The notes beneath the pieces are model-generated. The model saw only the letters and a program-made list of their open reading frames with translations, had not been told where the DNA came from and ran no database searches. Source: Achromobacter aloeverae (GTDB taxonomy: Bacteria; Pseudomonadota; Gammaproteobacteria; Burkholderiales; Burkholderiaceae_B). From it: a stretch of 64,000 bases of DNA. Numbering within the stretch: the first letter of the stretch is position 1; every line of letters begins with the position of its first letter. Below, piece by piece: positions 17,437 to 27,415 of the stretch. Location: NCBI RefSeq assembly GCF_004121055.1, contig NZ_PYAL01000008.1, positions 394,918 through 458,917 on the forward strand, read 5' to 3'. A program made the translations under genes and the position numbers.

Positions 17437-17871
17437 ATGAGTACTCAGACCGCCGTCATCCCTCCTTTCCACCTGGCCTTTCCCGTGCGCGACATCGCCG
17501 AGGCCCGCGCCTTCTACGGCGACCTGCTGGGCTGTCCCGAGGGGCGTAGCGCCCCGGAATGGGTGGACTTCAACTTCTACGGCCACCAGATCGTCGCCCA
17601 CCTGGCGCCGGACGAGTGCGGCCACAAGCAGACCAGCGCCGTCGATGACCACGACGTGCCCGTGCGCCACTTCGGCGCCGTGCTGCCGATGGAAGCCTGG
17701 GAAGAAATGGCGGGCAAGCTGACCAAGGCCGGCACCAAGTTCGTGATCGAGCCCTACATCCGCTTCAAGGGCGAAGTAGGTGAACAAGCCACCATGTTCT
17801 TCCTGGATCCGTCGGGCAACGCCCTGGAATTCAAGGCGTTCAAGAACATGGAATCGTTGTTCGCCAAGTAA
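17437..17871 (+). CDS. VOC (glyoxalase/dioxygenase-fold) family protein
   Basis: Small cytoplasmic protein of 144 residues with the paired beta-alpha-beta-beta-beta fold of the VOC superfamily. The opening [23 protein letters not shown] is typical, and the closing [15 protein letters not shown] supplies the usual Glu metal ligand; the first-half ligand is probably H12 of PPFHLAF. The reaction cannot be read from sequence; glyoxalase-like, fosfomycin-resistance-like and dioxygenase-like members share this fold. It is divergent from a LysR regulator and followed by its own terminator, so it is probably an inducible single gene. Confidence 0.85.
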   Translation: MSTQTAVIPPFHLAFPVRDIAEARAFYGDLLGCPEGRSAPEWVDFNFYGHQIVAHLAPDECGHKQTSAVDDHDVPVRHFGAVLPMEAWEEMAGKLTKAGTKFVIEPYIRFKGEVGEQATMFFLDPSGNALEFKAFKNMESLFAK

Positions 17872-17875
17872 GCCT

Positions 17876-17928
17876 TCCTGCGAGCCCGTCCGGCGAGCCC
17901 TTCCTGCAAGCCCGCACTGCGAGCCCAA
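17876..17928. repeat. Degenerate 26-bp direct repeat after the VOC gene
   Basis: Two imperfect copies of a unit beginning CTTCCTGC(G/A)AGCCCG and ending GCGAGCC lie between the VOC stop and its terminator. They are not coding. Confidence 0.5.
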
Positions 17929-17944
17929 TGCCTGGGCTGCCCTG

Positions 17945-17980
17945 ACCGCCGCCCACGTTCACGCGCGGGGCGGCGGTTTT
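17945..17980 (+). terminator. Intrinsic terminator of the VOC gene
   Basis: ACCGCCGCCC (17945-17954) and GGGCGGCGGT (17968-17977) form a 10-bp stem followed by Ts. This is a standard Rho-independent terminator 73 bp after the stop. Confidence 0.8.
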
Positions 17981-18137
17981 GCATGGGGCCCGCCCCTCCC
18001 GGGCGGCCCGGACTGTGATTACACTGGACCCACCGCCCCGCTGGCTACACAGCCCCGGTTTCCCCGACGCGCACGACTGACTCCCCGCGGCGGCGGCGGC
18101 CAGCGGAATTCGACAACCCACGAGAAGAATCAAGCAG

Positions 18138-18914
18138 ATGGCACCCTCCATAGACCTGAACTGCGACATGGGCGAGAGCTACGGCGCCTGGCACATGGGC
18201 AACGACGAAGCCGTATTGCAATACGTCACTTCGGCCAATATCGCCTGTGGTTTCCACGGTGGCGATCCGGGCACCATGCGCAAGACCGTCGCCGCGGCGC
18301 TGGCCCAAGGCGTCGCCTTGGGGGCGCACCCCAGCCTGCCCGACCTGTCCGGCTTCGGACGCCGCGTCATGCAGATCAGCCCTGCCGAAGCGTATGACAT
18401 GGTGGTCTACCAGGTCGGCGCGCTGGCCGGGGTGGCGGCGTCGCAAGGCGCCCGCCTGCATCACGTCAAGGCCCACGGCGCCCTGTACAACATGGCCGTC
18501 AAGGACACGCCGCTGGCGCAGGCCATCTGCCGCGCCGTGCGCGATGTCGATGCATCGCTGGTGCTTTACGGCCTGGCGGGCAGCGAATTGGTGCGGGCAG
18601 CGCAGGAACTGGGCATGCCGGTCGCCAGCGAAGTATTTGCCGACCGGACCTACCAGGACGATGGCTCGCTGTCGCCGCGCAACCGTCCGGGCGCCATGAT
18701 CGAGGACCTGGAGACGGCGGTGGCGCAGGTGGTGCGCATGGCGTCCGAAGGCAAGGTTCGGTCGGTCAACGGCAAGGAAGTCCCCGTCCAGGCGGATACC
18801 TTGTGCATCCATGGCGACCAGCCCAACGCGCTGGTATTCGCCAACGGCATACGCGCCGCGCTGGAGAAGGCGGGCATCGCCGTGCGGGCGATGCCGGGCG
18901 GCCCGGTCGCCTGA
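18138..18914 (+). CDS. pxpA: 5-oxoprolinase subunit A (PxpA, LamB/YcsF family)
   Basis: Protein of 258 residues of the LamB/YcsF family. In characterised systems PxpA, with PxpB and PxpC, converts 5-oxoproline to glutamate with ATP. Signature stretches are IDLNCDMGESYGAW at the N terminus, SANIACGFHGGDP (about 34-46), GAHPSLPDLSGFGRR, VKAHGALYN and FADRTYQDDGSL. The C terminus has TLCIHGDQPNAL. Length is typical. pxpB and pxpC are not adjacent; the next gene is a convergent GntR regulator. The activity therefore needs partners elsewhere, or the gene has another role. Confidence 0.88.
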   Translation: MAPSIDLNCDMGESYGAWHMGNDEAVLQYVTSANIACGFHGGDPGTMRKTVAAALAQGVALGAHPSLPDLSGFGRRVMQISPAEAYDMVVYQVGALAGVAASQGARLHHVKAHGALYNMAVKDTPLAQAICRAVRDVDASLVLYGLAGSELVRAAQELGMPVASEVFADRTYQDDGSLSPRNRPGAMIEDLETAVAQVVRMASEGKVRSVNGKEVPVQADTLCIHGDQPNALVFANGIRAALEKAGIAVRAMPGGPVA

Positions 18915-18992
18915 GACGTACGCTCGCGGCGGCGACCGGCGGGTGGCGGCGCCACCGCGGGCCGCAGCCGCCCTTCCCGGCCGACGCGGCGT

Positions 18993-19679
18993 TCACGCGT
19001 TCGAAGCAGCGTCCGGGTAGACCTCGGCGGCGTACGCCTGCAACACCAGCGGCAGGAAGGCCTCGGTTATTTCGCGGCGGATGGCGGCGGCGCGCGGGAG
19101 GTCCCCGATCCTCAGCACCGCCAGGAGGCGTCCGGTGCCTTCGATGAGCTGCCGGCGACAGTCCGCCTTGCGCCTGAGCAGGATGTGGCGCAGCGGGTCG
19201 CAACGGTCGTTCAGCTTGGAAAGCGCTTCCTCCAGCGGCTTGTTGTCGTTGGCGCGCACGATGGTATTGAAGAATTCCCGGGCCAGTTCCAGGCACTGCT
19301 GCGCTTTCTCCTCGGGCAGGCATTCCCGCAGGCAGGCGTGGCCCATTTCGAGTTCGGCGACGAGCGCGGCCAGGTTGTCCTGTTCCGCCAGCCTGGTGAT
19401 GGCGTAGGACTCCAGTTCCGCGCGCAACTGGTAGATGTGGCGAATTTCGCGTTCGCTGTAGAGCGCTACCCGGAAGCCCCGCCGCTGGACGTGCGTGACC
19501 AGGCCGCTCAATTCCAACAGGCGCAGGGCCTCGCGTATGGGACTGCGGCTGGTGCCGAAGCGCCGTTCCAGTTCCTGCTCGCGCAGCGGCTGCCCAGGCC
19601 GTAAGGTGCCGTCCACGATCATCCGTCTGACCTGTTCCTGCAAGAAGTACGGAATAGTCGCGGGGGCCTTTATTTCCAT
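18993..19679 (-). CDS. GntR/FadR-family transcriptional regulator
   Basis: Regulator of 228 residues. The N-terminal winged helix contains LREQELERRFGTSRSPIREALRLLELSGLV, here abbreviated over about 33-62, the classic GntR helix-turn-helix. The C-terminal FCD-type helical domain (about 80-215) includes QLRAELESYAITRLAEQ and the Asp/His-type ligands expected for metal or carboxylate binding. It converges on pxpA, so regulation of that gene is possible but not shown. The ATG at 19679 is followed directly by the conserved region. Confidence 0.85.
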   Translation of the reverse strand: MEIKAPATIPYFLQEQVRRMIVDGTLRPGQPLREQELERRFGTSRSPIREALRLLELSGLVTHVQRRGFRVALYSEREIRHIYQLRAELESYAITRLAEQDNLAALVAELEMGHACLRECLPEEKAQQCLELAREFFNTIVRANDNKPLEEALSKLNDRCDPLRHILLRRKADCRRQLIEGTGRLLAVLRIGDLPRAAAIRREITEAFLPLVLQAYAAEVYPDAASNA

Positions 19680-19848
19680 GGATTCGTCTTCTCTGTTGTG
19701 CAGGGCGCCGGTTAGCCGCTATGGATTTCGGTGGAAACCAATAGAAACACAATTGTATTGCTGACGACAATTATTCGGCAGTTGTTTGCAAAGACTTTCT
19801 TGCCATGGCTGAAACCGGATTGAAAGCCCGCGCATGAGCGCCCCAAAG
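19680..19848. other. Intergenic, GntR promoter region
   Basis: This moderately AT-rich stretch contains ATAGAAACACAATTGTATTGC around 19741-19761, with a CAATTG palindrome that could be the regulator's own operator. No gene is supported. Confidence 0.35.
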
Positions 19849-19880
19849 AAAAAGGCGCTGCGGGTGAGCAGCGCCTTTTT
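19849..19880. terminator. Bidirectional intrinsic terminator
   Basis: AAAAAGGCGCTGC and GCAGCGCCTTTTT form a perfect 13-bp stem with a 6-nt loop and A/T tracts on both sides. It terminates the minus-strand oxidoreductase gene ending at 19920. Confidence 0.85.
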
Positions 19881-19919
19881 CTTGGCAAGGCCGCGCGCGG
19901 GGCGCCGAAGTGCTATTTT

Positions 19920-22900
19920 CTAGACCAGCACGCGCTCGATCCCGCCGGCATTGGCCTGCTTGACGTACGCCGCCATCCAGTTTTCCCCCAGGATATGGCG
20001 CGCCATTTCGACGACGATGTAGTCCGCTTCCATGCTCGTATCGCCTTGGTAGCGCGACAGGCCCTGCAGGCACGACGGGCACGACGTCAGCACCTTGATA
20101 TCGCCCTCGTAGCCGTCCGCGCGCATGGCCTGCCCACCCTTGCGCAGCTCCTCTTCCTTGCGGAAACGGACCTGGGTGGAGACATCCGGCCGCGACACGG
20201 CCAGCGTCCCGGACTCCCCGCAGCAACGGTCGCTCTTGATGGCGCCGTCACCGACCAGGGACTTCACCGTCTTCATGGGGTCCTGCAGCTTCATCGGCGT
20301 ATGGCAGGGATCGTGGTACATGTAGCGCACACCCTGGACCCCATCGAGCTTGATGCCCTTCTCCAGCAGGTACTCGTGGATGTCGATCAACCGGCACCCA
20401 GGGAAGATCTTCTCGAACTCGTACCCCGCCAACTGGTCGTAGCAGGTGCCGCAACTGACCACCACCGTCTTGATATCCAGGTAGTTCAGCGTGTTGGCGA
20501 CCCGATGGAACAACACGCGATTGTCGGTGATGATCTGGTCGGCCTTGTCGTTCATGCCATTGCCGCGCTGCGGATAACCGCAGCACAGATAGCCGGGCGG
20601 CAACACCGTCTGGACGCCGGCGTGCCACAGCATGGCCTGCGTGGCCAGGCCCACCTGGGAGAACAGGCGCTCCGAACCGCAACCCGGGAAGTAGAACACC
20701 GCCTCGGTCTCCGCCGACGTGGTCTTCGGGTCGCGGATGATGGGAACGTAGTTGGCGTCCTCGATATCGAGCAGCTTGCGCGCGGTCTGCTTGGGCAGCC
20801 CGCCCGGCATCTTCTTGTTGATGAAGTGCACCACCTGCTCGCGCAGCGGCGCCTTGCCCACCGTTGCCGGCGGTTTGCTCGTCTGCTTGCGCGCCAGCCC
20901 GGACAGCAGGTCGTTGGCGGCGCGCTGCACCTTGTAGCCGACGCCCACCATGGCCTTGCGGGTCGCGTTGATGGTGGCCGGATCCTTCGCGTTGAGGAAG
21001 AACATGGCCGCGGCCGTGCCCGGGTTGAAGGACTTCTTGCCCATGCGGCGCAGCAGCGCCCGCATGTTCATCGACACGTCGCCGAAGTCGATGTCCACCG
21101 GGCAGGGGTTGTAGCACTTGTGGCAGACCGTGCAGTGGTCGGCCACGTCCTCGAACTCCTCCCAGTGCTTGAGGCTGACGCCACGGCGGGTCTGCTCTTC
21201 GTACAGGAAGGCCTCGACCAGCAGCGACGTGGCCAGGATCTTGTTGCGCGGCGAATAAAGCAGGTTGGCGCGCGGCACATGGGTGGCGCACACCGGCTTG
21301 CACTTGCCGCAACGCAGGCAGTCCTTGACCGACGAGGAAATCGCGCCGATCTCGCTCTGCTGCATGATCAGCGATTCGTGCCCCATCAGGTTGAAGCTGG
21401 GCGTCCAGGCATGGGTGAGGTCGGCGCCGGGCATCAGCTTGCCGGCGTTGAAGCGACCCTGGGGGTCCACCTTGCGCTTGTAGTCCTGGAAAGGCTGCAG
21501 CTCTTCCTGCGTCAGGAATTCGTACTTGGTCAGGCCGATGCCGTGCTCGCCCGAAATCACGCCGTCCAGGTCGCGCGCGATCTGCATGATGCGCGCCACG
21601 GCCTCGTTGGCCTCGCGCAGCATTTCATAATCGTCGGAATTGACGGGGATATTGGTATGCACGTTGCCGTCGCCCGCATGCATGTGCAGGGCGACGAACA
21701 CGCGGCTCTTGAGCACGCGCGCGTGAATGGCGCGCATCTCGTCCAGCACCTTCTTGCAGGCGCTGCCCGGGAAAATGCGCTGCATCTCCGCCAGCACTTC
21801 GGTCTTCCACGAAGTGCGCAGGGTGCGGTCCTGCACCACGTCGAAAACGCGCGCGTCCGGCTGCGCGACGATGCGGTCGGCCAGGGCCGATTGCATATGG
21901 ACCAGGCCCAGGCGCGCCAGGTCCGGCAGCGCCTGCGTCAACGGCAGGTCCAGCTGGTCCAGCATCCAGCGCCAGCGCGCGCGGGTGGCGGCGACGAGAT
22001 CCTGCGCGTGGCGGGTGCGCTCGTTGAGCACTTCCGCGCGGGTGATCTCGGCATCCTCGGCGTCCTCCGACTTGCCCAGCGGCAGCGGTTCGGCCAGGAA
22101 GGCATCCAGCGCATCCAGCAGCTTGAGCTTGTTGCGCGTGGACAGCTCGATATTGATGCGTTCGATGTGATCCGTGTACTCGCCCATGCGGCCCAGCGGG
22201 ATCACCACGTCTTCGTTGATCTTGAAGGCGTTGGTGTGGCGCGCGATGGCGGCGGTGCGGGAACGGTCGGCCCAGAACTTCTTGCGGGCTTCCGCGCTCA
22301 CCGCCACGAAGCCTTCGCCGTGGCGGGTGTTGGCCAGGCGCACGACCTCGCTGGCGGCGGCCGCCACGCCATCGTCATCGTCGCCGACGATGTCGCCGAT
22401 CAGGACCATCTTGGGCAACACGCCCCGCTTGCTCTTGGTGACATAGCCAACGGCGCGCAGGTAGCGTTCGTCCAGGTGCTCCAGGCCCGCCAGGATGGCC
22501 CCGCGCGCCTTGCCGGCGGTGTCCAGGTAATGCTTGACCTCGACGATGGACGGGATGGCGTCGCGCGCCTGGCCGAAGAACTCCATGCAGACGGTCCGCG
22601 TATGCGCGGGCATGCGGTGCAGCACCCAGCGCGCCGACGTGATCAGGCCGTCGCAACCTTCCTTCTGCACGCCCGGCAGGCCCGCCAGGAACTTGTCGGT
22701 AACGTCCTTGCCCAGGCCTTCCTTGCGGAAGCGGCGGCCTTCGATTTCCAGGATTTCGCTGCGCAGCGGCGTGGCGCCCGGCTTGCCGCGGCCGTCGAAC
22801 CACTTGAGTTCGAAACGGACCACGTCCACATCATGGATCTTGCCCATGTTGTGCGCCAGCCGCGTCACTTCCAGCCAGTTGCCCTCCGGATCGACCATGC

Positions 22901-23885
22901 GCCACCAGGCCAGGTTGTCCAGCGCGGTGCCCCACAGCACGGCCTTCTTGCCGCCGGCGTTCATGGCGATATTGCCGCCCACGCAAGAGGCTTCCGCCGA
23001 CGTGGGGTCGACGGCAAAGACGAACCCGGCGGCGGCGGCGGCATCGGCCACGCGCTTGGTGACCACGCCCGCGCCGGTGAAGATGGTCGCGACCTCGCCA
23101 TCGCGGCCCGGCAGGGTACAGGACTCCACCTGGCCCAGCGTCTCGAATTTCTCGGTGTTGATGACGGCCGACTTCCACGTCAGCGGGATCGCGCCGCCGG
23201 TATAGCCGGTGCCGCCCCCGCGCGGAATGATGGTCAGGCCCAGTTCGATGCAGCCCCGCACCAGCGCGGCGATTTCTTCCTCGCTGTCGGGCGTCAGCAC
23301 CACGAACGGATACTCGACGCGCCAGTCGGTGGCGTCGGTGACGTGGGCCACGCGCGACAGGCCATCGAACTTGATGTTGTCGCGGGCGGTAATGCGTCCC
23401 AGGGTCTTCTGCGCCTGCTTGCGCAGCGCGTCGGTCTCGTCGAATTGCGCCTCGAAGGCGGCGATGGCGGCGCGGGCGCGCTCGATCAGCTGCAGCACCT
23501 TTTCGTCGCGATAGAGATCGCGGCCTTCCTGGAAGTCGATGCGCGCCGGTTCGCGTCGCTTGTCGATCTCCGACAAGCGATGGTGCAAGGCCTCGATCAG
23601 CTGGCGGCGGCGCTTCGGATTTTCCAGCAGGTCGTCCTGCAGGTACGGATTGCGGCGCACCACCCAGATATCGCCCAGCACCTCGTACAACATGCGTGCG
23701 GACCGCCCGGTGCGGCGTTCGGCCCGCAGGTCGGACAGCAGCTGCCACGCATCCGCGCCGAGTAGCCGGCCGACGATTTCCTTGTCGGAAAACGACGTGT
23801 AGTTGTAGGGAATTTCTCGCAGGCGGGCGCCGGGGGCAGGCGGCGTCGCCGCGTCGAGGATCAGGCTGGCGATGGGGGCGTTCAT
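19920..23885 (-). CDS. DUF3683 FAD/FMN-binding oxidoreductase with Fe-S and CCG domains
   Basis: Very large single polypeptide of 1321 residues. Order: DUF3683 (about 20-115, containing [19 protein letters not shown]), an FAD-binding type-4 domain (about 185-370, with [15 protein letters not shown]), and an FAD-oxidase C-terminal domain (about 420-830, with [15 protein letters not shown] and [10 protein letters not shown]). Two 4Fe-4S clusters ([11 protein letters not shown] near 855, [12 protein letters not shown] near 913) and two CCG cysteine-rich domains ([11 protein letters not shown] near 1099, [10 protein letters not shown] near 1219) follow. This fuses the GlpC-like and D-2-hydroxyacid (YdiJ/D-lactate) dehydrogenase modules. 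Likely role: membrane-associated oxidation of a D-2-hydroxyacid feeding electrons to quinone. The exact substrate is unknown. Confidence 0.9.
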   Translation of the reverse strand: MNAPIASLILDAATPPAPGARLREIPYNYTSFSDKEIVGRLLGADAWQLLSDLRAERRTGRSARMLYEVLGDIWVVRRNPYLQDDLLENPKRRRQLIEALHHRLSEIDKRREPARIDFQEGRDLYRDEKVLQLIERARAAIAAFEAQFDETDALRKQAQKTLGRITARDNIKFDGLSRVAHVTDATDWRVEYPFVVLTPDSEEEIAALVRGCIELGLTIIPRGGGTGYTGGAIPLTWKSAVINTEKFETLGQVESCTLPGRDGEVATIFTGAGVVTKRVADAAAAAGFVFAVDPTSAEASCVGGNIAMNAGGKKAVLWGTALDNLAWWRMVDPEGNWLEVTRLAHNMGKIHDVDVVRFELKWFDGRGKPGATPLRSEILEIEGRRFRKEGLGKDVTDKFLAGLPGVQKEGCDGLITSARWVLHRMPAHTRTVCMEFFGQARDAIPSIVEVKHYLDTAGKARGAILAGLEHLDERYLRAVGYVTKSKRGVLPKMVLIGDIVGDDDDGVAAAASEVVRLANTRHGEGFVAVSAEARKKFWADRSRTAAIARHTNAFKINEDVVIPLGRMGEYTDHIERINIELSTRNKLKLLDALDAFLAEPLPLGKSEDAEDAEITRAEVLNERTRHAQDLVAATRARWRWMLDQLDLPLTQALPDLARLGLVHMQSALADRIVAQPDARVFDVVQDRTLRTSWKTEVLAEMQRIFPGSACKKVLDEMRAIHARVLKSRVFVALHMHAGDGNVHTNIPVNSDDYEMLREANEAVARIMQIARDLDGVISGEHGIGLTKYEFLTQEELQPFQDYKRKVDPQGRFNAGKLMPGADLTHAWTPSFNLMGHESLIMQQSEIGAISSSVKDCLRCGKCKPVCATHVPRANLLYSPRNKILATSLLVEAFLYEEQTRRGVSLKHWEEFEDVADHCTVCHKCYNPCPVDIDFGDVSMNMRALLRRMGKKSFNPGTAAAMFFLNAKDPATINATRKAMVGVGYKVQRAANDLLSGLARKQTSKPPATVGKAPLREQVVHFINKKMPGGLPKQTARKLLDIEDANYVPIIRDPKTTSAETEAVFYFPGCGSERLFSQVGLATQAMLWHAGVQTVLPPGYLCCGYPQRGNGMNDKADQIITDNRVLFHRVANTLNYLDIKTVVVSCGTCYDQLAGYEFEKIFPGCRLIDIHEYLLEKGIKLDGVQGVRYMYHDPCHTPMKLQDPMKTVKSLVGDGAIKSDRCCGESGTLAVSRPDVSTQVRFRKEEELRKGGQAMRADGYEGDIKVLTSCPSCLQGLSRYQGDTSMEADYIVVEMARHILGENWMAAYVKQANAGGIERVLV

Positions 23886-24127
23886 GGATGCTGAGGGTAG
23901 GCCCTTAAAAGCGCATTTTACGTCATGGCCGCCGGGCCACCGGGGGATAACCCCCAGCCGGCACCGGGAAAGCGCCGCACGGCGGAATTCTTACAACTCT
24001 CTGAGTACGGGCACGTCGTTGAGCGGGAGGGCACCGCCGGCCCGAACACGCGTCCGCGTCACGGGCCGGCGGCGCCTCGTACGGCGTGCCGGCCGCCAGG
24101 CCATGCCGGCGCCACGCGCTCCGGCCC

Positions 24128-24658
24128 TCAGCCCTGGGGAAACACCCAGAGCAGGCCGCCGGTCATGGCGACGTAGCGCAGGAATTTACCGACAGCCATA
24201 TAGGCGACGCAAGGCCAGAATGCCAGGCGCAGCCATCCTGCCACCGCGCACAGCGGGTCGCCCACGCCCGGCAGCCAGGAAAGCAGCAAGGCCGACGGCC
24301 CCAGCCGGTGCAGCCATTTGTGGGCGTGCTTGTGCCAGCGGCTCTCGGTGGCGGTGGATTTGGCCTCGGCGGCCTTGTGGGGGTGTTTTTCCTTCCACTT
24401 CTCGGCGGCGCGCCAGGCGCCCAGGCCCATGGCATAGCTGATGGCGCCTCCGACGGTGTTGCCCGCGGTCGCCACCAGGATGGCCGGCCAGAACATGTCG
24501 GGCGCCAGCTTGACGTAGCCGAAGACAACGGGTTCCGACCCCAGCGGCAGGAGGGTGGCGGAAATCAGGCTGACGATGAAGATCGCGCTCAGGCCGACGT
24601 TGGGCAGGGCCAGCAGCTGCAATAGCCAGTTGATCGAGGACATCAGGGATTCTTCCAT
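24128..24658 (-). CDS. YqaA-family (VTT/DedA-like) membrane protein
   Basis: Inner-membrane protein of 176 residues of the YqaA family, related to DedA/VTT proteins. It has a first helix with NVGLSAIFIVSLISATLLPLGSEPV, the GNTVGGAISYAMG segment, a charged His/Lys-rich cytoplasmic loop, and LLLSWLPGVGDPLCAVAGWLR, which holds the family's conserved Gly-Asp-Pro. DedA relatives are linked to lipid-carrier or membrane-potential functions; this one is uncharacterised. ATG 24643 (MSSINW) has the better ribosome-binding site (GGAAG) and may be the true start. Confidence 0.85.
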   Translation of the reverse strand: MEESLMSSINWLLQLLALPNVGLSAIFIVSLISATLLPLGSEPVVFGYVKLAPDMFWPAILVATAGNTVGGAISYAMGLGAWRAAEKWKEKHPHKAAEAKSTATESRWHKHAHKWLHRLGPSALLLSWLPGVGDPLCAVAGWLRLAFWPCVAYMAVGKFLRYVAMTGGLLWVFPQG

Positions 24659-24974
24659 CGCGGCAGTGTAGCCGCCCCCGCCCGCCTTCCCCGCGCGCAT
24701 CCCGGGCACCTCCCCCGTTCGAGCCCGGAATCCGGACGTAGGCCCAGGTGATCGGCAGCATTGCCGTCCCGACAACGCCCGGATTAAGACACCTGCCCCT
24801 GTGGTAATCTGCCCGACGCCAGCGCGCCCCAGAGAAGAAACCCCAAACAACCTCACCAACCACCCACCTCCCTACCGAGCGCCCCAGGGCACAGCGGATC
24901 CGGGTCCCCCGGTCCGCCAGTGCCGCCCCCCTGGGGGGGCCGCGCTCCGCGCGGTAGGGGGGGTACCTCCCCTC
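24659..24974. other. Divergent intergenic region yqaA-ilvA
   Basis: This 316-bp stretch contains the ilvA leader and, in its ilvA-proximal part, the about 70-bp dispersed repeat listed separately. I see no leader peptide or attenuator for branched-chain amino acids. Confidence 0.5.
24894..24963 (-). repeat. Dispersed about 70-bp GC-rich repeat, copy 1
   Basis: The segment begins GCGGATCCGGGTCCCCCGG and ends in GCGGTAGGGGGG. Its reverse complement aligns along nearly its whole length with 36303-36370: the core GCGGACCGGG-GACCCGGATCCGC, then GGGGGGC runs, then CCCCCCTACC. It lies just before ilvA, 12 bp from its start codon, so it probably affects that leader's structure. Confidence 0.75.
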
Positions 24975-26483
24975 ATGTCTACCGATTACTTGAAACGCAT
25001 CCTCACTTCGAAAGTCTACGACGTCGCCGTCGAGACGCCCCTGGAACCGGCCCCCCTGCTGTCCCAGCGAATTTCGAACGCGATTCTGTTCAAGCGGGAA
25101 GACACGCAGCCGGTATTCAGCTTCAAGCTCCGCGGCGCCTACAACAAGATGGCCAACCTGCCGCCGGCGGCGCGCGCGCGCGGCGTTATCGCCGCCTCGG
25201 CGGGCAACCACGCCCAGGGCGTGGCCCTGTCGGCCCGCAACCTGGGCTGCCGCGCCGTCATCGTCATGCCCACCACCACGCCGCAGGTCAAGGTCGACGC
25301 GGTGCGCCGCCTGGGCGGCGAAGTGGTGCTGGCCGGCGAAAGCTATTCCGACGCCTACGCCCAGGCCGCCAAGCTGGAAAAGGCGGAGAAGCTGACCTTC
25401 GTCCACCCCTTCGACGATCCCGACGTGATCGCCGGCCAAGGCACGATCGGCATGGAAATCCTGCGCCAGCATCCTGGCGAGCTCGACGCCGTCTTCGTCG
25501 CCATCGGCGGCGGCGGCCTGATCTCCGGCGTGGCGGCCTACATCAAGCAACTGCGCCCCGAGGTCAAGGTGATCGGCGTGCAGACCGAGGACTCCGACGC
25601 CATGCTGCGCAGCGTCAAGGCGGGGCGCCGCGTGGTGCTGAACGACGTCGGCCTGTTCGCGGACGGCACCGCGGTGAAGCAGGTGGGCGCCGAGACCTTC
25701 CGCCTGGTCAAGCAGTACGTGGACGACTTCGTGGTGGTCGACACCGACGCCATCTGCGCCGCGATCAAGGACGTGTTCCAGGACACGCGCAGCGTGCTGG
25801 AGCCGTCCGGCGCCATGGCGGTGGCGGGGGCCAAGCAGTACCTGGCCCAGCACAAGTGGAAGAACAAGACCGTGGTGGCCATCACCTGCGGCGCCAACAT
25901 GAACTTCGACCGCTTGCGCTTCGTCGCCGACCGCGCCGAAGTGGGCGAAATGCGGGAGGCCGTATTCGCGGTCTCCATGCCGGAACAGCGCGGCAGCTTC
26001 CGCAAGTTCTGCGAGCTGGTGGGCAACCGCAGCGTCACGGAGTTCAACTATCGCATCTCCGACAGCGCTCGCGCCCACGTTTTCGTCGGCCTGCAGGTCG
26101 CTTCCCCCGCCGAACCGGACAAGATCGCCTCGCACTTTCGCAAGAACGGTTTCGACACGCTGGACCTGACCCACGATGAAATGGCCAAGACCCACTTGCG
26201 CCACATGGTGGGCGGACGCTCCGCGCTGACCGCGAACGAAGTGCTGTACCGCTTCGAGTTTCCGGAACGGCCTGGCGCGCTCATGCGCTTCCTGAATTCG
26301 ATGAAGCCCGAATGGAACATCAGCCTGTTCCACTACCGCAACCAGGGCGCCGACTATGGCCGTATCCTGATCGGCATCCAGGTCCCGCCGTCGGACAAGA
26401 AGCAGTTCAAGACTTTCCTGGAGGAAGTCGACTACCCGTACTGGAACGAAACCGAGAATCCGGCTTATAAGCTGTTCCTGTAA
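24975..26483 (+). CDS. ilvA: Threonine ammonia-lyase, biosynthetic (IlvA)
   Basis: PLP-dependent threonine deaminase of 502 residues making 2-oxobutanoate, the first step to isoleucine. PLP lysine K51 is in FSFKLRGAYNK; the PLP phosphate loop is AIGGGGLISG. Two C-terminal ACT-like threonine-dehydratase regulatory domains (about 335-415 and 430-500) are present (FAVSMPEQRGSFRKFCEL and YRFEFPERPGALMRFL). These indicate allosteric control by isoleucine and valine and the biosynthetic rather than catabolic form. Start ATG 24975. It is followed by a hairpin and a LysR gene. Confidence 0.95.
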   Translation: MSTDYLKRILTSKVYDVAVETPLEPAPLLSQRISNAILFKREDTQPVFSFKLRGAYNKMANLPPAARARGVIAASAGNHAQGVALSARNLGCRAVIVMPTTTPQVKVDAVRRLGGEVVLAGESYSDAYAQAAKLEKAEKLTFVHPFDDPDVIAGQGTIGMEILRQHPGELDAVFVAIGGGGLISGVAAYIKQLRPEVKVIGVQTEDSDAMLRSVKAGRRVVLNDVGLFADGTAVKQVGAETFRLVKQYVDDFVVVDTDAICAAIKDVFQDTRSVLEPSGAMAVAGAKQYLAQHKWKNKTVVAITCGANMNFDRLRFVADRAEVGEMREAVFAVSMPEQRGSFRKFCELVGNRSVTEFNYRISDSARAHVFVGLQVASPAEPDKIASHFRKNGFDTLDLTHDEMAKTHLRHMVGGRSALTANEVLYRFEFPERPGALMRFLNSMKPEWNISLFHYRNQGADYGRILIGIQVPPSDKKQFKTFLEEVDYPYWNETENPAYKLFL

Positions 26484-26490
26484 CCGCAAA

Positions 26491-26508
26491 GCGCCCCTGG
26501 CGGGGCGC
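26491..26508. terminator. Hairpin between ilvA and the LysR gene
   Basis: GCGCCCC and GGGGCGC pair around a TGGC loop in the 38-bp gap. Weak T content follows (ACTTTC), so this is partial termination at best. Confidence 0.45.
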
Positions 26509-26521
26509 CGGGACTTTCAAC

Positions 26522-27415
26522 GTGGATATCCAGCTTAACGACATCGCCTTGTTCGTCGAGGTGGCCAAGCGCAAGAACTTCAGCCATGCGGCCGAAGCGC
26601 TGAATATCCCCTCGGCCACCCTGTCACGCCGCGTCACCGAACTGGAGCGCGCGGTCGGCATGAAGCTGCTGAATCGCACCACGCGGCGCATCGACCTGAC
26701 CGAAGCCGGCGCGATCTATTTCGAACGCTGCCGCCACATCGTCGAGGAAGCGCGCATTGCCCATGACCAATTGCAGGACATGGCGGCGCAGCCCAAGGGC
26801 CGCCTTCGCATCTCGCTGCCTCCAAGCCTGGCCAGCCTGTTCCTGCCGGCGATCATTCGCGACTTCATCGCCGAATACCCCGAGATCGAATGCGACTTCG
26901 ACTTGAGCGTGCGGCCGATCGATCCCATCAGCAACCCGTACGACCTGGTGCTGCGCTTCGGCCAGCAGCCGGACTCCAGCCTGATCTCGCGCCAGGTGGT
27001 GCTGATGGAGCACCACCTGTACGCCGCGCCGTCCTATCTCGCCCGTTACGGCGAGCCGCGCACCCCCGCGGACCTCAGCCATCACGAATGCCTGCGGCCC
27101 ATGGTGAGCGACGTCTATCACTTCTGGATGCTGCATTCCGGCGACCGGGTCGAGCGAGTGCAGGTGGTCGGCCGCCTGGCCTCGAACAACATGGGCATGC
27201 TGGGCCGCCTGGCCGTGCGCGGCCTGGGCATCGCGCCCCTGCTGGTCTACAGCGCCATGGAACGGGCCATCGAACGTTCGGGCCTGGTGCGCGTGCTGCC
27301 CGATTGGAACCTGACGCCGGTGCCGCTCTTCGCCCTGTTGCCGTCGCGCACCTTGCCGGCCAAGACGCGCGCGTTCCTGGACTTCATCAAGCCGCGCCTG
27401 AAAGACCAGCCTTAG
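26522..27415 (+). CDS. LysR-family transcriptional regulator
   Basis: LysR regulator of 297 residues in the CrgA/AaeR-like group. The helix-turn-helix [33 protein letters not shown] is followed by [18 protein letters not shown]. The effector domain (about 90-290) has [16 protein letters not shown] and the loop [16 protein letters not shown]. Start is GTG at 26522. It lies 38 bp after ilvA in the same direction and may be co-transcribed by readthrough. Its stop overlaps that of the convergent apt gene by 4 bases. The target is unknown. Confidence 0.88.
   Translation: MDIQLNDIALFVEVAKRKNFSHAAEALNIPSATLSRRVTELERAVGMKLLNRTTRRIDLTEAGAIYFERCRHIVEEARIAHDQLQDMAAQPKGRLRISLPPSLASLFLPAIIRDFIAEYPEIECDFDLSVRPIDPISNPYDLVLRFGQQPDSSLISRQVVLMEHHLYAAPSYLARYGEPRTPADLSHHECLRPMVSDVYHFWMLHSGDRVERVQVVGRLASNNMGMLGRLAVRGLGIAPLLVYSAMERAIERSGLVRVLPDWNLTPVPLFALLPSRTLPAKTRAFLDFIKPRLKDQP

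Noticed and set aside
16375..17928. A 517-residue LysR protein starting inside the VOC gene region
   Set aside because: The N-terminal 230 residues are antisense to the VOC gene; the LysR domain begins at 17244.
19995..23765. A 1256-codon open frame on the plus strand opposite the DUF3683 oxidoreductase
   Set aside because: It is the antisense shadow of a clearly conserved gene in GC-rich DNA; the translation is low-complexity (Arg/His/Gln/Val) with no domain.
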